From contig NW_008246070.1 of assembly GCF_000281045.1 (NCBI RefSeq), positions 1,171,274 through 1,235,273 of the forward strand: a stretch of DNA of 64,000 nucleotides. The letters run 5' to 3'. The stretch is from Saprolegnia diclina VS20. Its lineage: Eukaryota; Oomycota; Saprolegniomycetes; Saprolegniales; Saprolegniaceae. Positions 1 through 10,733 of this stretch are shown here, piece by piece. Position numbers and translations under genes: made by a program. A model generated the notes under the pieces. That model was not told the origin of the DNA and searched no databases. It saw only the letters and a program-made list of their open reading frames with translations. Positions within the stretch are counted from its first letter, which is position 1. Every line of letters begins with the position of its first letter.

Positions 1-1
1 G

Positions 2-751
2 GGCTGCTACGTGCCTGCGACGGAGGCTCGCATCCCGCTTCGGACACGCATCTTCACGCGCTTTGGAACCTCGGATGACATGGAGGAAAACGCTAGCACG
101 TTCACTGTCGAGATGCTGGAGCTGGCCTTCATCTTGGACAACCTTACGGCGCGGTCCTTGATCCTCATTGACGAGCTTGGCCGTGGTACCTCGAACGATG
201 AAGGACTCGCCATCGCCTGGAGCGCATGCGAGACGCTGATGCAAACCAAAGCGTACACGTGCTTTGCGACCCACTTCCACGGCCTGCGCGAGCTCTCGAC
301 GATGTATGCCAACTGCCGCAACTTCCATTTACAAGCCACCAATACCTCGACGGTACCCGGGTGCAACCGATGTTGGTTCGAAAGTGCGCTCATAGAATCT
401 GCTCGACTTCAAGTACAAGCTGAGCGATGGTCCGTCGGATCGCAGCCATGGCTATGGCATCCAAATGGCCAAGATTTGCGGGATCCCGGCCTCAACCGTG
501 CGTGATGCCGAGGCTCTTCAAGAAACCATGCTTTCGACCCAAGACGTGGACATGAACCTCGTCGTCAATCATCGCAACAAGAACCTCAACAACAAGTTGC
601 TCCATCGCCTCATGGCGCTCCGTGATTCCAAGTTGGACGACGGCGGTTCACCTCCATATCTTGTAAACGGCTTGCATGTCGAGCTTACATTGTTATCGTA
701 GCGTTGCGCCGCCGACTGCAGCACCTGCGCGAGCAATTCATCGACGACTAG
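2..751 (+). CDS. MSH4: MSH4-like MutS homologue, C-terminal part (5' truncated by window)
   Basis: This is the 3' end of a MutS-family ATPase; the gene starts before the window. The first exon (2-352) carries the Walker B motif (LIDELGRG, then TSNDEG) and the ATHFHGL switch, followed after a 43-nt intron (353-395) by the typical MutS tail (HGYGIQMAKICGIPASTV). The GCYVPA start, the STFTVEM block and the spacing resemble MSH4, the meiotic partner of MSH5 that stabilises crossover intermediates, more than MSH2/3/6. A last intron is probable. A donor at 646 joined to the TAG acceptor ending at 701 gives an in-frame tail LRRRLQHLREQFIDD and a stop at 749-751; without it the frame stops at 699-701. 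Family assignment is solid; the MSH4 paralogue is inferred from local resemblance. Confidence 0.8.
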
Positions 752-1640
752 CCTACATCACTGAATCCTGCCGTCAATATATACGACTCTGCACGTCGAT
801 ACCCCATGTGTGCCATCACTGCAGCTGCACAAGAAAAAACCGGGCGTTGTGGCTTCTTTCCCTTCAACGCACCCGAGTACGTTGTCACCTGCCTTCGCTT
901 TCGGAAACGTGGATGCGAAGAGGCAGACAGCCCGTGGGCTTTCGAAGCGTCCGCTTCACCTGTCTTTATCGCCGAGTGCTGAAGCTACGCCAAGTCGAAA
1001 GTCGCGTGTCCAGCCTAACGGGGTGTTTACTACTACACCATGCAACCCGAAGGCGTCTTGCTCATCGCAGACGGCGCGGAGCTTTTGTAGCCACAGGTTC
1101 CAGCGCCGTCCCAGAAGGGGACTTGAAGCTGGGGTCGCGGGTCCTCTTCCTCCAAACATGGCTCAAGTAGGTGCGATGGCCAGGCCCGATGCTTGATAGG
1201 CTTAAAACACGCGCTCTAAGTCGTACCGTTAGGTCGCGTGGCTGCAGCACCGACACAAGGGCGTGAGCCAGCGCGTGCATTCAAAGGCTGCATCAGCGAC
1301 CCTTCTTTAGCAGCATACAAATCCACGTACGCGGGTTCAACGTCACTGGCACCGGAAAAATGGGTATCACCAGCACCGCCTTTCTATATCAACGCATGCG
1401 AGGACCTCCTCGGGAGATGTCGGACAGTACCCAACGAATCAACGTGGCTGGGTTTGTCGCGGCCAGGTTTCTGCGTCGGCCCACGCTGGCCGCATCTGCG
1501 CGCGCATGCTGGCCCACTCTGGGCGTGGAATAAAAACGGTTGGGTGTTTTTAACCTCGGCGCGTTGGCCGGACTTTGCCGAGTCGGTGAAGGTGGCGACT
1601 GGAGCCCATTTTCGCAGTTGCGCCAAGTCACAGAAGGACG
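752..1640. other. Intergenic, no gene recognised
   Basis: This stretch of 889 bases separates the MSH4 end from the permease start. Open frames exist on both strands, but none has a recognisable domain, good splice logic or the strong GC3 bias of neighbouring genes. It presumably holds the 3' UTR of MSH4 and the promoter of the permease. Confidence 0.5.
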
Positions 1641-3095
1641 ATGGAAGCGCCGCTTACCAAGGGCGCGAGCTGCCAGACGCTCAACCCGCTCGATGCGTCG
1701 GCCATGGGCGTCAAGACGTACGGCCCCGTTGTCGCCGTCGCCATGACGCTCAACTACATGATCGGCACGGGCTGCTTTGGCCTCCCGTACGCGTTCTCGG
1801 TGGCGGGCATCGGTCTCACGTCCATCTTCCTCATCCTCGGCTTCATCGCCGCGCTCATCACGATGAACTACACGATCGAAGCCATGGCGCGCGCCGAAGG
1901 CGTCATGTCCACGGGCAAGGACGCCCAGCCCGAGAACCGCCTCACGTACCGCAAGATTGACTTTTCCGTGATTGGCGAAATCTTTGCGGGTCGCACAGGC
2001 TATGCGATCGTGCAGACGGTCCTCGTCCTCTATTGCCTCGGGTCGCTCTGGTCGTACGCGAGCATCTTTGCGTCGTCGATGGCGTCCATCTTCCACACGT
2101 TCGTCGTCGGCGACTTTTGCGACGCGTACGCGGCCAACGCGTCGGGCGGCTGCCTCGAGGCCTACTACGGCTTCATGGCGGTCTTCTCCGTCATCTCGAT
2201 CGTTCTTGTGCTCATGGACCTCGGCGACCAAGCGACGATCCAAAAGTTCCTCTCGGCCTACCGCATCCTCGCGTTCGCGCTCATGCTCGTGACGATCACA
2301 GTCAAGCTCGGCGTCGACGGCGCGGACGCCATCACCACGCGCCTTGCCTCGCGGCAGCACTGGGCGTTCAACTTGCACAACTTTAGCGCCGGCTTTGGAC
2401 CGACCTTGCTCGCGCTCAACTGCCAGTACAACATGCCGGATGCGCTTCAGCCGCTCGAGCAGTCGGCCAAGGGCAAGTCGCGCGCGATCACGTTTATCGC
2501 GATGACGGTATCGGCGATCTGCTACTTCCTCCTCGGCCTGCTTGGCGCGCTTGCGTTCGATGATGTCAACCCGCTCGCAAGCCTCATGTGGAGCGACTAC
2601 ACGGGCTGCGGCAACGGCTGGTCCAAGTGCCCGTCTGGCAACCCGACGTGGTTTGGCTGGTGCGTGCACATTGTGATCCTCATGTTCCCGGTGGTGAACG
2701 TCACGTCGACGTTCCCGATGGTCGGCCTCACGGTCGGCGGCAACATCCTCACGTCGCTCCCCAAGTCGATCACGGCGCCGCTCGGCCCGTCCGGCGCGCG
2801 CAACCTCTCGCGCCTTATCGCGGCCATCCCGCCGCTCGTGCTCGCGACGCTCTTCAAGAAGCTCGACGCCATCTTTACGTTCGCGGGTTTCTTTGGCTTC
2901 GCGCTCGGTCTCATCATCCCCGCGTGGTTCCAAGTCATTGGCACCAAGTTCTTCCGCCGCGTCTATGGCAACCTCGAGGCTGCTGCGACGCCGTTCGACC
3001 TCCCGATCGTCAGCTCCCTCGAGTTCTCGACGGTCTTCCTCGGCCTTACGTTCATCGTCACGTTCATCGCGCTCTTCTCGCTCGTCGGCTTTTAA
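1641..3095 (+). CDS. AAAP-family amino acid transporter
   Basis: This is a single-exon gene for a 484-residue polytopic membrane protein of the amino acid/auxin permease (AAAP, Aa_trans) family, which moves amino acids across the plasma or vacuolar membrane with H+ or Na+. About eleven hydrophobic segments are visible. The first follows the family-typical sequence YMIGTGCFGLPYAF at about residues 39-52, where the unwound first helix contacts substrate. A short soluble N-terminus precedes TM1. The start at ATG 1641 is preferred because the upstream frame lacks a better initiator and the protein begins shortly before TM1. Substrate specificity cannot be read from the sequence. Codon use is strongly GC3, as in the neighbours. 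Confidence 0.88.
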   Translation: MEAPLTKGASCQTLNPLDASAMGVKTYGPVVAVAMTLNYMIGTGCFGLPYAFSVAGIGLTSIFLILGFIAALITMNYTIEAMARAEGVMSTGKDAQPENRLTYRKIDFSVIGEIFAGRTGYAIVQTVLVLYCLGSLWSYASIFASSMASIFHTFVVGDFCDAYAANASGGCLEAYYGFMAVFSVISIVLVLMDLGDQATIQKFLSAYRILAFALMLVTITVKLGVDGADAITTRLASRQHWAFNLHNFSAGFGPTLLALNCQYNMPDALQPLEQSAKGKSRAITFIAMTVSAICYFLLGLLGALAFDDVNPLASLMWSDYTGCGNGWSKCPSGNPTWFGWCVHIVILMFPVVNVTSTFPMVGLTVGGNILTSLPKSITAPLGPSGARNLSRLIAAIPPLVLATLFKKLDAIFTFAGFFGFALGLIIPAWFQVIGTKFFRRVYGNLEAAATPFDLPIVSSLEFSTVFLGLTFIVTFIALFSLVGF

Positions 3096-3390
3096 TCAAC
3101 TTAATGCTACGATCCATAGCATTCACAGAGTCTCTCGTGCGAAGCAGTCTTAGCATCCGACGGCAACGCGGACCTTGCCGTGCAGGTGGCCAACGAGGTA
3201 TCGAGTTCCCGAACCGCTGGACGTCGGCACCACCAACGCATGTGACTCGTCCGAAGACTTGGCGCGTTCAGAGAAACGATGCTGTCGACGCAAGCAAGGG
3301 TCTCAACGGTTGATCAACCCTGAAGGAGTCGGGGGCATTCAAAGAGCGTCGCGACCAAGAGGATACGACGAGACTGCTGAAGAAGACGTG

Positions 3391-5802
3391 TTAGAGATCC
3401 ATGCTCTCGGTTGAAATATCCATGCTAATGCTAACGTCTTTCTCCGGAAGCAGCTCGCTCGTCTCTTGAACGTCGTCTGGCGCAGGCTGGTTCAAGTCGG
3501 CGCTTGCAAAGAGATCTTGGAGCGCATCGTCGAGCGTCTGGATCGCGATCGGGTCTTCGGGGTCGTAGCTCAATGCCTAGAAGGTGCGTGTTGCACCAGA
3601 TCTGGGATCTGCAACGCTTACCGTGTGGTAGCACTGGATGGCTTCGTCCAAGCGGCCGCACAAGTGATACGTAAATCCGAGGGCAAAATGCGTCGACGCA
3701 TTTCGTGGACACAAGCTCAGTGCGCGCTCGTAGGTTGCAATCGCCGCGTCGTACTGTCTAGTCGATAAACGTTGGCAACCGACTCATCATGAAAAGAGAT
3801 TTAGAGACTCGAGCTTGCGGTAGGCTTGGGCGAGGTTGAAGAACGTCGCTTCCCAAGCGACAAGGCGCGTCTGCGTCCTCGTGTGAAAACGCGTGCGAGA
3901 AAGCTCTGACGCTACCTGGGAGAAGTGCTCGCAGAGCGCAATGGCCTTTGTAAAGTGGTCGACCGCGTCGCTGTACTCGCGCTGTCGAAAGCAAATCGTA
4001 CCGAGTTCGTTGTACACGAGCGGGTCGGACGGACACACGTCGCACGCTTGGTGCACAAAATGCGACGCGAGCGCGAGGTTGTTGGTGCGGTAATGCTCCA
4101 TGCCAATGCAGAGCAGAGGGACGTGGCACCCGAGGACGAGGCGCGTCGCCGTGCGATACGACGACATGGCTTGGTCGCTCTCGTCCTACCCATTGCAATC
4201 TCAGGAAACAAACACACGTGGAGGCCGCTGGCGACCTGCATGGCAAAGACGTTGCCAAACCCGATCCACGCCGGCGCAAACTGCGGCTCGAGGTTCGTGG
4301 CTTTGCTATATACGTATACACGTCAAATCATCGGACGCGTGCTCGGTCGTGCGCACTGAAAGTAGCGCTGGGCCGTGTCCAACTTCTTGACGAGCACATA
4401 GTAGCAGCCAACCGTGTACCACGACGCGGCTTTTCTCGGGTACATGTCGACCTAAAGGGATGTGTTGGCGATACTTAGTATTGCGGAATACGACAATATT
4501 GGCAACCATTTGGTGGGCAAAATGAAAGAGCTCACTCTTGCGCTCGAGCTGCACGAGCGTCGCGACAAACACCGCGATGCACTGGTAGTGGAATGGATCG
4601 CGCTCGCGGACCCTACGCCCGACTAAGGTGATGGTATATCGTCCGTACGATACCACTTGCAGAGCTGGTAAGCCTGTTCCGTGTTGTGCTGGTAGAAATA
4701 CGCTTCGGCCTTGGCGACGACCTAGATTGCTACTTGATACATTGATATTTCCCACGCTTTGGGTGCATACGACGTCGACGTTGTCGGCGAGCTTGAAGAC
4801 CTCCTCCAACGGACGAAACTTGTCGGCGATCGCAGGCGCGTGATCGTACTACAGACAGCCGGGAGTGAGCATAAGCATCAGAAGGAGGTGCGTGGAGCAC
4901 CCGCCCTAGCTGGGCGGTGTAGAGGGCCTTGAGGTACGCATCATGAGGCAGTCGAAAGTGGAGCGTATCGAGCATGCGGCGCTCCTGCGACGACGACAAC
5001 ATGTGCTTTTCGATGAGGTGCGTGAACGCCTATCGCTGCATGAGGTATGGAAGAAGTGGGCATCGACGTACGTCGGCGCAGTGCACGTCGCACTGCAGCG
5101 CGACGCGGTACCAGTAGCTCGCTCGCTCGCGACTTTCGAGCGCTTCGCACACTTCGCCGCGGAGACAGCATAATGAGGCGACGACGTTGATCTGCATCGT
5201 CTCGGGAAAGGCGAGGCTGCCGGCCTTGCGCAAGATCGTCGTTTCTTCGTCGCCGAGGACGCCCTCGAGCATTTCCTGGCAGTCTTCCCACTGCTTGACG
5301 GCGGCCTGCACACACCATATACGTGGGTTCAACGTGGCGCTGCACGTACCATCGATTGCCCCAAGAGCAGGTACGCGCGCAATACGATCTCTTCGTCGTA
5401 GTCCATGGTCGTATGCAAGATGGACGTGTCCGAGAACGACAGGGTTCGGTGCGCTGGCGAGCGCGCTGGCTTGGCGCGCGGCGAGCCCGCGTCCAGCTGC
5501 CCCACAAGGCCTTGCAGCGCGTGAATGGCTTCATGGAAGTCGCCCGTTGCAAAGTAGCTTTGCGCCAAAAGCATGCAGTCGGCTGGGTCTCGTGTCATCG
5601 TCGCCAGCTTCCCAGCGAAAAAGACCGCGCTGCGGTGCTGGTTGGTCGCGTGGCAGCTGCGGACGAGCTCCCTGAGCTTCGGGACAGTATCCGGGTGCAT
5701 GGCCTCATCCTCAGGCCCATCACAGATCTCTAGCGTCATCGGGACCCTGGGCGTGCCATGCGTACGCAGCTTCTGCTTCTTGGCGATCGGCGAAGAGGCC
5801 AT
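3391..5802 (-). CDS. CDC16: Anaphase-promoting complex subunit 6 (CDC16), TPR protein
   Basis: This multi-exon gene runs from ATG 5800-5802 to TAA 3391-3393. It encodes the TPR subunit APC6/Cdc16 of the anaphase-promoting complex, the E3 ligase that drives mitotic exit. Conserved blocks in order are an N-terminal TPR region (LAQSYFATGDFHEAIHALQG), LQCDVHCADAFTHLIEKHML, RERDPFHYQCIAVFVATLVQLE, LFHFAHQMVANI, then GCHVPLLCIGMEHYRTNNLA and YNELGTICFRQREYSDAVDH. All follow the human CDC16 order. Short introns (for example 5306-5349, with GTACGT donors and TAG acceptors) separate the exons. The C-terminus is acidic and Ser/Asp-rich, a plausible phosphoregulatory tail. The exon list is approximate between 3570 and 5035. 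It is divergent from the kinase gene upstream. Confidence 0.87.
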
Positions 5803-6165
5803 GGCCGCGCTTGCACCGTGCTGCAGCCGGAAATGTGAGCTGCGTGTGCACTAGTTGATGCAACCAAACAATTCTAGAAACACGCATCTTCGAAATGAGC
5901 GAATCCCATGCGAGAATCTTTCTTGCAAGCGTTGTGATTGGCTAAAAGCAGCCATTATCTGGTCGAGGTCCACGTGCATTGCTGATGTTCGAAAAACAAT
6001 AGATTTTGCTTTTTATTATGCTGTATCCCATAGATTTGCAGGACCTTTGGTCCCAAAACCGGTATTATATTATGCTTCGGTTGAATTGTAATATTATTGT
6101 TAATTGCGTGAACCGAGCCACCCACGGACCTCGCGCTCCGCTTCGGCCCGATTCCTTGGTCAAGC
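5803..6165. other. Shared divergent promoter region
   Basis: These 363 bases lie between two divergent starts (CDC16 leftward, kinase rightward). The DNA is more AT-rich than its flanks, notably at 5990-6110, with no credible coding frame. It probably acts as a bidirectional promoter; no specific element can be named. Confidence 0.5.
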
Positions 6166-7775
6166 ATGCAGACGAACGAAGAGAAGAACCTCCTCTTGGT
6201 ACGGTAGCTCCATGTACATGCAGCCAGCCTGCATGTCCCTGCCTACGGACGTGAATTCATATGCCGGCTAGGCGGGCGAGCTGCTCTTGGGCCGTTGGAA
6301 GGTGCTCGAGAAGATTGGCGAAGGCACGTTTAGCCAGATCTTTACGGCCTTTGACATCACCAACACGGCGCTCAAGGTCGCAGTCAAGGTTGAAGCGCCG
6401 AGCGAGATGAAGCCCGTGCTCGAATGGGAGAGCCAAGTGCTCGTTGCACTCCAGAAGCGCAGCCCCTATGTGTGCAAGTATTACCACCACGGCAAGCACG
6501 GCGACAACTTTATCTTGATCATGGAGCTTCTTGGCGACAACATGTCCAAGCTACGTGGCGCGCCCGACGCGGCCCACGGCGTCCCGCTCTCCAAGGCTGT
6601 CGCTGCCGGTATCCAAATGCTCGACTGCCTCGAGTCCTTCCACAATGCAGGGTTCCTCCACCGCGACATCAAGGCGTCCAACTTTGCACTCTCAAACGGC
6701 GCTGCGGCCAGCAAGTACATCTGTGCCGCATGGTCCGCGATGCTCATTTTCCTCGTAGAAAGTACTTTGTCATCGACTTTGGCCTCTCCAAGCAGCATTT
6801 GACGCCGGACGGGGATGTCATTGCGGCGCGCGAGAAGGCCGAGTTCCGCGGCACGTCCATGTACGCGTCCCTCCGCGCGCACCGGCGCGAGGAGCTCGGG
6901 CGGCGCGACGACCTCATTTCATGGTTCTACCTCGTGCTCGACCTCATTCGCGGCGAACTGCCGTGGGCCTACGATGCGCAAAAGAAGAACCGCGAAGTGG
7001 TCGTCGAGCTCAAAGAGTTCTACTCGGAGATGCACCCCGAGAAGCTCGTGGAGAGTCTGCCCGGGGCCCGCCACCTGCTCAAGATTGCCACGTACCTGGA
7101 AACCGAGCTCGCGTACGGCGACGCGCCCAACTACAGCCTTCTCCGCAAGAGCCTCAAGGCCGTCGAAGACAAGGACGACGAGCAAGTGCTCTTGGAAGAG
7201 TGGGACGCGATGCAGTCGACGGAATCGCGTGCGGCCGCGTGGACCGAGCGCCACCAACTCGAACAGCTCACGGACGAGACACTGCTCAAGGTACTCGGTG
7301 GCATTTCTATAGCAGGAGGGCAGAAACCTGTGCGTAGGTCGCCAAGCACTATGGGTCCTTCTTTGATCTGAGCGACACGGACGCGCTCTTTGCGCTCCAA
7401 AAGCATATTTGGACGGTCGAACGCCGGGTCGCCAAAGCCGCGCTGGCCTTCCAGACCTTTAGCGAGCGCCGGCTGCGGGAGCAGAAGCGGCGCCACGAAG
7501 CCATGCTCAAGCGACGCGACTCGGACATGCGTGTGCGCGAGTCCATGGGCGCTGCGCAGCGCTTGAAGGCCCAGCACGACGCGGCGCGCGAGGCAGCGCG
7601 GGAGGCGGCCCGGGCCGCCAGAGACAGTCCTCGGCCGGCGCGCGACGAGGCACCGGGCACGACACCGGCGGCGACAACGCCCGCATTCGCCACGGTACCG
7701 ACGATCGTGCACGTCGCCGACAAGCCCACAGACGAGGAAGGTCCGCGCCGGAAACGCTCGCGATGGGACGCTTAG
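6166..7775 (+). CDS. CK1/TTBK-type protein kinase with C-terminal ULM-like motif
   Basis: Four exons (6166-6198, 6272-6714, 6759-7290, 7338-7775) keep frame and give 481 residues. The kinase domain occupies roughly residues 19-290: glycine loop IGEGTFSQIF, ATP lysine in VAVKVE, catalytic HRDIKASNF, DFG in VIDFGLSK, and FRGTSMYASLRAH, which is diagnostic of the casein kinase 1 group and closest to tau-tubulin kinases. The first exon is only 11 codons (MQTNEEKNLLL), chosen because splicing joins it in frame to GELLLGRWKV. A basic, Arg/Ala-rich coiled region follows the kinase. The protein ends in RRKRSRWDA, which looks like the UHM-ligand motif of SF1 and SF3B1. CK1-group membership is secure; a splicing-factor link is inferred. 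Confidence 0.87.
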
Positions 7776-7842
7776 GCGATTTAACTAACACAACGAGGAC
7801 GTTATTTAACGTCGACGCCGTTTCGGTCTCTCACACTGCGTC

Positions 7843-9341
7843 ATGCCGCCATCGCGCCGACATTCGCTGGCCAAGGCGTGGTCGACCATCAAGTCGGTCA
7901 CGCCCTTTGTGCGGAGCCCGAGCAACCGCACGATTCTCTTGAATCCAGAGCTCATTGAGGCCGTGGCGGGCCCGCTCCAGCGAGCCAAAGCCACGGCGCA
8001 GCACGTCCTGCCGGTCGAGGCGGTGGCCGACCGCCTCACGTCGCTTCGGCACCACGCAGCAAGCGAAGTTAGCCCCTCGCGGCTGCCCGCAGGAGTGCCT
8101 CTCGACGCACTCAAATCGTTTCTACCGACAGCCAAGTCCCATTCGGCGGCGCCCCGGATTGCCCTCGAGGTCCAAAGGCTCTACGACGATGGACTCAAAG
8201 CGAGTGGGGTGTTAGGACATTTGGCGCGAAATTGAGATTGAGAAACATCTTCTCGTGCAGCAAGTACGCATGGTCCCCGTGCTGCGGACTCAAGATAACG
8301 TTTTGATGCGTAGGGACCCGAGATCATTGCCGAATGCGAACGCAAGCTGCACGGGCTCCTTGGGCATCCGCCGACACAGGAGCTCGACCGTGTCAAGGTA
8401 GAGCGAGAAACGCACCCGTCCGATGAGGCAGGACGATGTTGTAGACGCTTGTGGAGCAGCTCGGACTCAAGGAAGAGGTGCTTCGGGGGTTGTTGCCGCA
8501 TCAAGCACCGACCGTCGAGACGATGCAGCAGCTCGCACTCCTCAACAGAGTACTACATATCTCCATGGCAGCGAGTGATTGACCATGAACAGCTGCTTGA
8601 TGCGCCGTCTACATCCGATCTCCCGGTTCGTGAGCGCGAGTGACGAGTGTGTCTAACGAGATTGACTGTAGAACATACTGCGAAAAGCCAAGGTACTCGG
8701 CTCAGCCTCCTGCCGCACTGTAGGCCTGTCTGGATGCTGTAGACGCTCGCCGATCAGCTCAGTCCCGAGTACTACTTGGCCATGAGTTACTATCTAACGC
8801 TATCGTAGCCACCCGAGTTGCAACCTCCCCGCCAAAGTGCTCAAGACGACTTTTGCCCATGCGAGCCACAGCGTAGGCGGCGTCACCGCTGCGGTGCTAT
8901 CTACTGCAACGATATAGGAGGAGCCGGACAAGTACCAAGACCTCTTGAGTCTGCTCAAAGCCGTCTCCAAAGCAAGTCCAAAGAAGGAGCACAATCACGT
9001 GCTTCTGACGCTCACGCACCTCGCCAACGAAGTGCTGGACGAGAAAATCGAGCTCATCAAGCTGAGCTTGAGCGAGGCTGGCGTCGCGTGCCACGCCCTC
9101 TACAACAGCTTCTTTCTCCTCATCCTCGCTGTCATGTTTTGCGCGCTCACTGTCTTCCTCCTCTCGCTGGTATGCCGGCAAATCGCGCCTCGGGTTGACC
9201 TGTCGCTCGTAGGCCATGACCCAGTTTCTCACCACGTTCTTGCTCGTCTCGTACCTCGACAGTCTCTGGATCACGACCGCGGTCGCCCTCACGATCGGTC
9301 TTGTGGTACAACTGCACATACTGCGAATGCATCGTATCTAA
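7843..9341 (+). CDS. Hypothetical protein with two C-terminal membrane helices, micro-exons
   Basis: I do not recognise this family. It is a many-exon gene that starts at ATG 7843 and ends at TAA 9339-9341. The N-terminal half is helical and unremarkable (NPELIEAVAGPLQRAKATAQ, then charged helices). The C-terminal region has two hydrophobic helices (about FFLLILAVMFCALTVFLLSL and WITTAVALTIGLVVQLHIL), followed by a short basic tail (RMHRI), so it is probably a tail-anchored hairpin membrane protein. Splicing is dense. Two adjacent exons are only 21 nt (8672-8692) and 26 nt (8743-8768), and joining them keeps the frame. The exon model was built from GT/AG signals and frame continuity; the first intron near 8206 is uncertain. 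Confidence 0.6.
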
Positions 9342-9388
9342 ATAGCACGTAGCTCGGACTACTGGGGATTGCGATATTAAAGCGCACC

Positions 9389-10639
9389 ATGGTCGAGCTA
9401 CGGACGCTCCTGCTCAGTCCCCGCGAGCTCAAGAAAACAAAGTCGTTTGGGAAAAAGAAGAAGACTCGCCCCGAGAGCAAACCCAAGCTCGACGACGACC
9501 GTCTTGGCTCGTGGATCAAAGGCCTCGCGGAAGAAGATGCGGCAGAACACGCCGACGCGTCACCTCCGGCCTCAGTACCTAGCAGCAACGAACCACCGCA
9601 AACCCAACCCGATGATGTGGCGCCGTCGACAAGTCAAGCAGACATACCACTCGTTTCGGCTATGAAAGAGCCGGAGCCGAATGTCGATCAGCCTGAAGCG
9701 CGCACCGAGACAGTAGCCGTGCTCCTGCCCGACACCAGTAAAAGACCATCCGGAGGTCTCAAGCGGCTTCCGTCCATCTCTGAAGACGCAGACGAGACAA
9801 CCGGAGCCAAGGTCGACCATAGTGCGCTCGTGGAAAGCGAGATTGCACCGCTTCTATCTGCCATGGTGTCGCTCGTCGAGGCGCTCGACTGTAGCCTCGT
9901 GGCAAAGACCGACGACGTTCTTGTGGTCGACCTTCCACGCCAAGACAGCAGCGACTGCTTTGGCGACGTCCTCGACTCCGACACACAAGCCGAGGCGTGG
10001 CTTTTGCAAGACATGGCCAACGCACTTCAACCCGCACCAGTTGTCACTAGCACTCTGCCCGAGTCGATCGCGCGCGTTCAAGTGCTGCTTCTGCCGCCGC
10101 CCAAGCTTCCTACGCTGGCCCTTTTGCCAATTCCGTTACTGGCCATCGAGCCAAACACAGTTGCTTCAACAACGGCCTTGCGTGAAGACGACATGGTAGA
10201 GACGTCGCGCGTAGAAGCTACGCTCGAAGCGGCCGACGAGAGTACGATACAGTTGCCCCCGGTGCCGATGCTGCCAGAGCTTATTGAAGCGGTCGCGATT
10301 GAACCACCGACGCCACTTCCACCAGCCCCCGTGGTCGTGGAACTACCGAGTCTGGTGCCAATGCTAGCGCAAAGCGAGCTCCCGACGCAAGGTAGCAGCA
10401 CGCTGGCACGCCCGAGGCGCGTTCCGCAGCCCACGTCGTTGGCAGCGACACCGAAGCCGAAGATGCGTCGACGCCCATCGGCTCCCGACGTTTTGGTCCA
10501 GCGGTCGCGACCACCCGTCGTTCGGATGCGGAGCTCGCCATTGATTCCTGCAGACGATCCTCCGTTGCCCAGCGTCCTTGCCGTCGACGATGCAGCGTCC
10601 GACGACGGCAGCAGCACGAGTGATGTACCTATGTTATGA
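9389..10639 (+). CDS. Hypothetical disordered proline-rich protein
   Basis: A single open frame encodes 416 residues with a basic N-terminus (LLLSPRELKKTKSFGKKKK) followed by a long low-complexity region rich in Pro, Ala, Ser and acidic residues, including several proline-dense stretches (PPTPLPPAPVVVELP) and Arg-rich tracts near the C-terminus (RPRRVPQPT, KPKMRRRPS). There is no signal peptide, membrane helix or recognised domain. The basic SPRELKKTKSFGKK start looks like a short linear motif or phosphosite cluster. Function unknown. The open frame is long but its codon bias is weaker than that of the neighbours, so extra introns are possible. Confidence 0.55.
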   Translation: MVELRTLLLSPRELKKTKSFGKKKKTRPESKPKLDDDRLGSWIKGLAEEDAAEHADASPPASVPSSNEPPQTQPDDVAPSTSQADIPLVSAMKEPEPNVDQPEARTETVAVLLPDTSKRPSGGLKRLPSISEDADETTGAKVDHSALVESEIAPLLSAMVSLVEALDCSLVAKTDDVLVVDLPRQDSSDCFGDVLDSDTQAEAWLLQDMANALQPAPVVTSTLPESIARVQVLLLPPPKLPTLALLPIPLLAIEPNTVASTTALREDDMVETSRVEATLEAADESTIQLPPVPMLPELIEAVAIEPPTPLPPAPVVVELPSLVPMLAQSELPTQGSSTLARPRRVPQPTSLAATPKPKMRRRPSAPDVLVQRSRPPVVRMRSSPLIPADDPPLPSVLAVDDAASDDGSSTSDVPML

Positions 10640-10733
10640 CCCGAAACTGTCTCTAACGCGCAATGAAATACCCTTTTTTGGCTTAAAAGGGCAACCTCAG
10701 AATGAGCGATTAGAGCCGAAGGCGACAATTGTA

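Noticed and set aside
1389-2933. Long minus-strand open frame (514 codons) antisense to the AAAP permease
   Set aside because: Composition is almost only Arg, Glu, Asp, Ala and His, the signature of a GC3-biased gene read on the opposite strand; the plus-strand frame has clear membrane helices.
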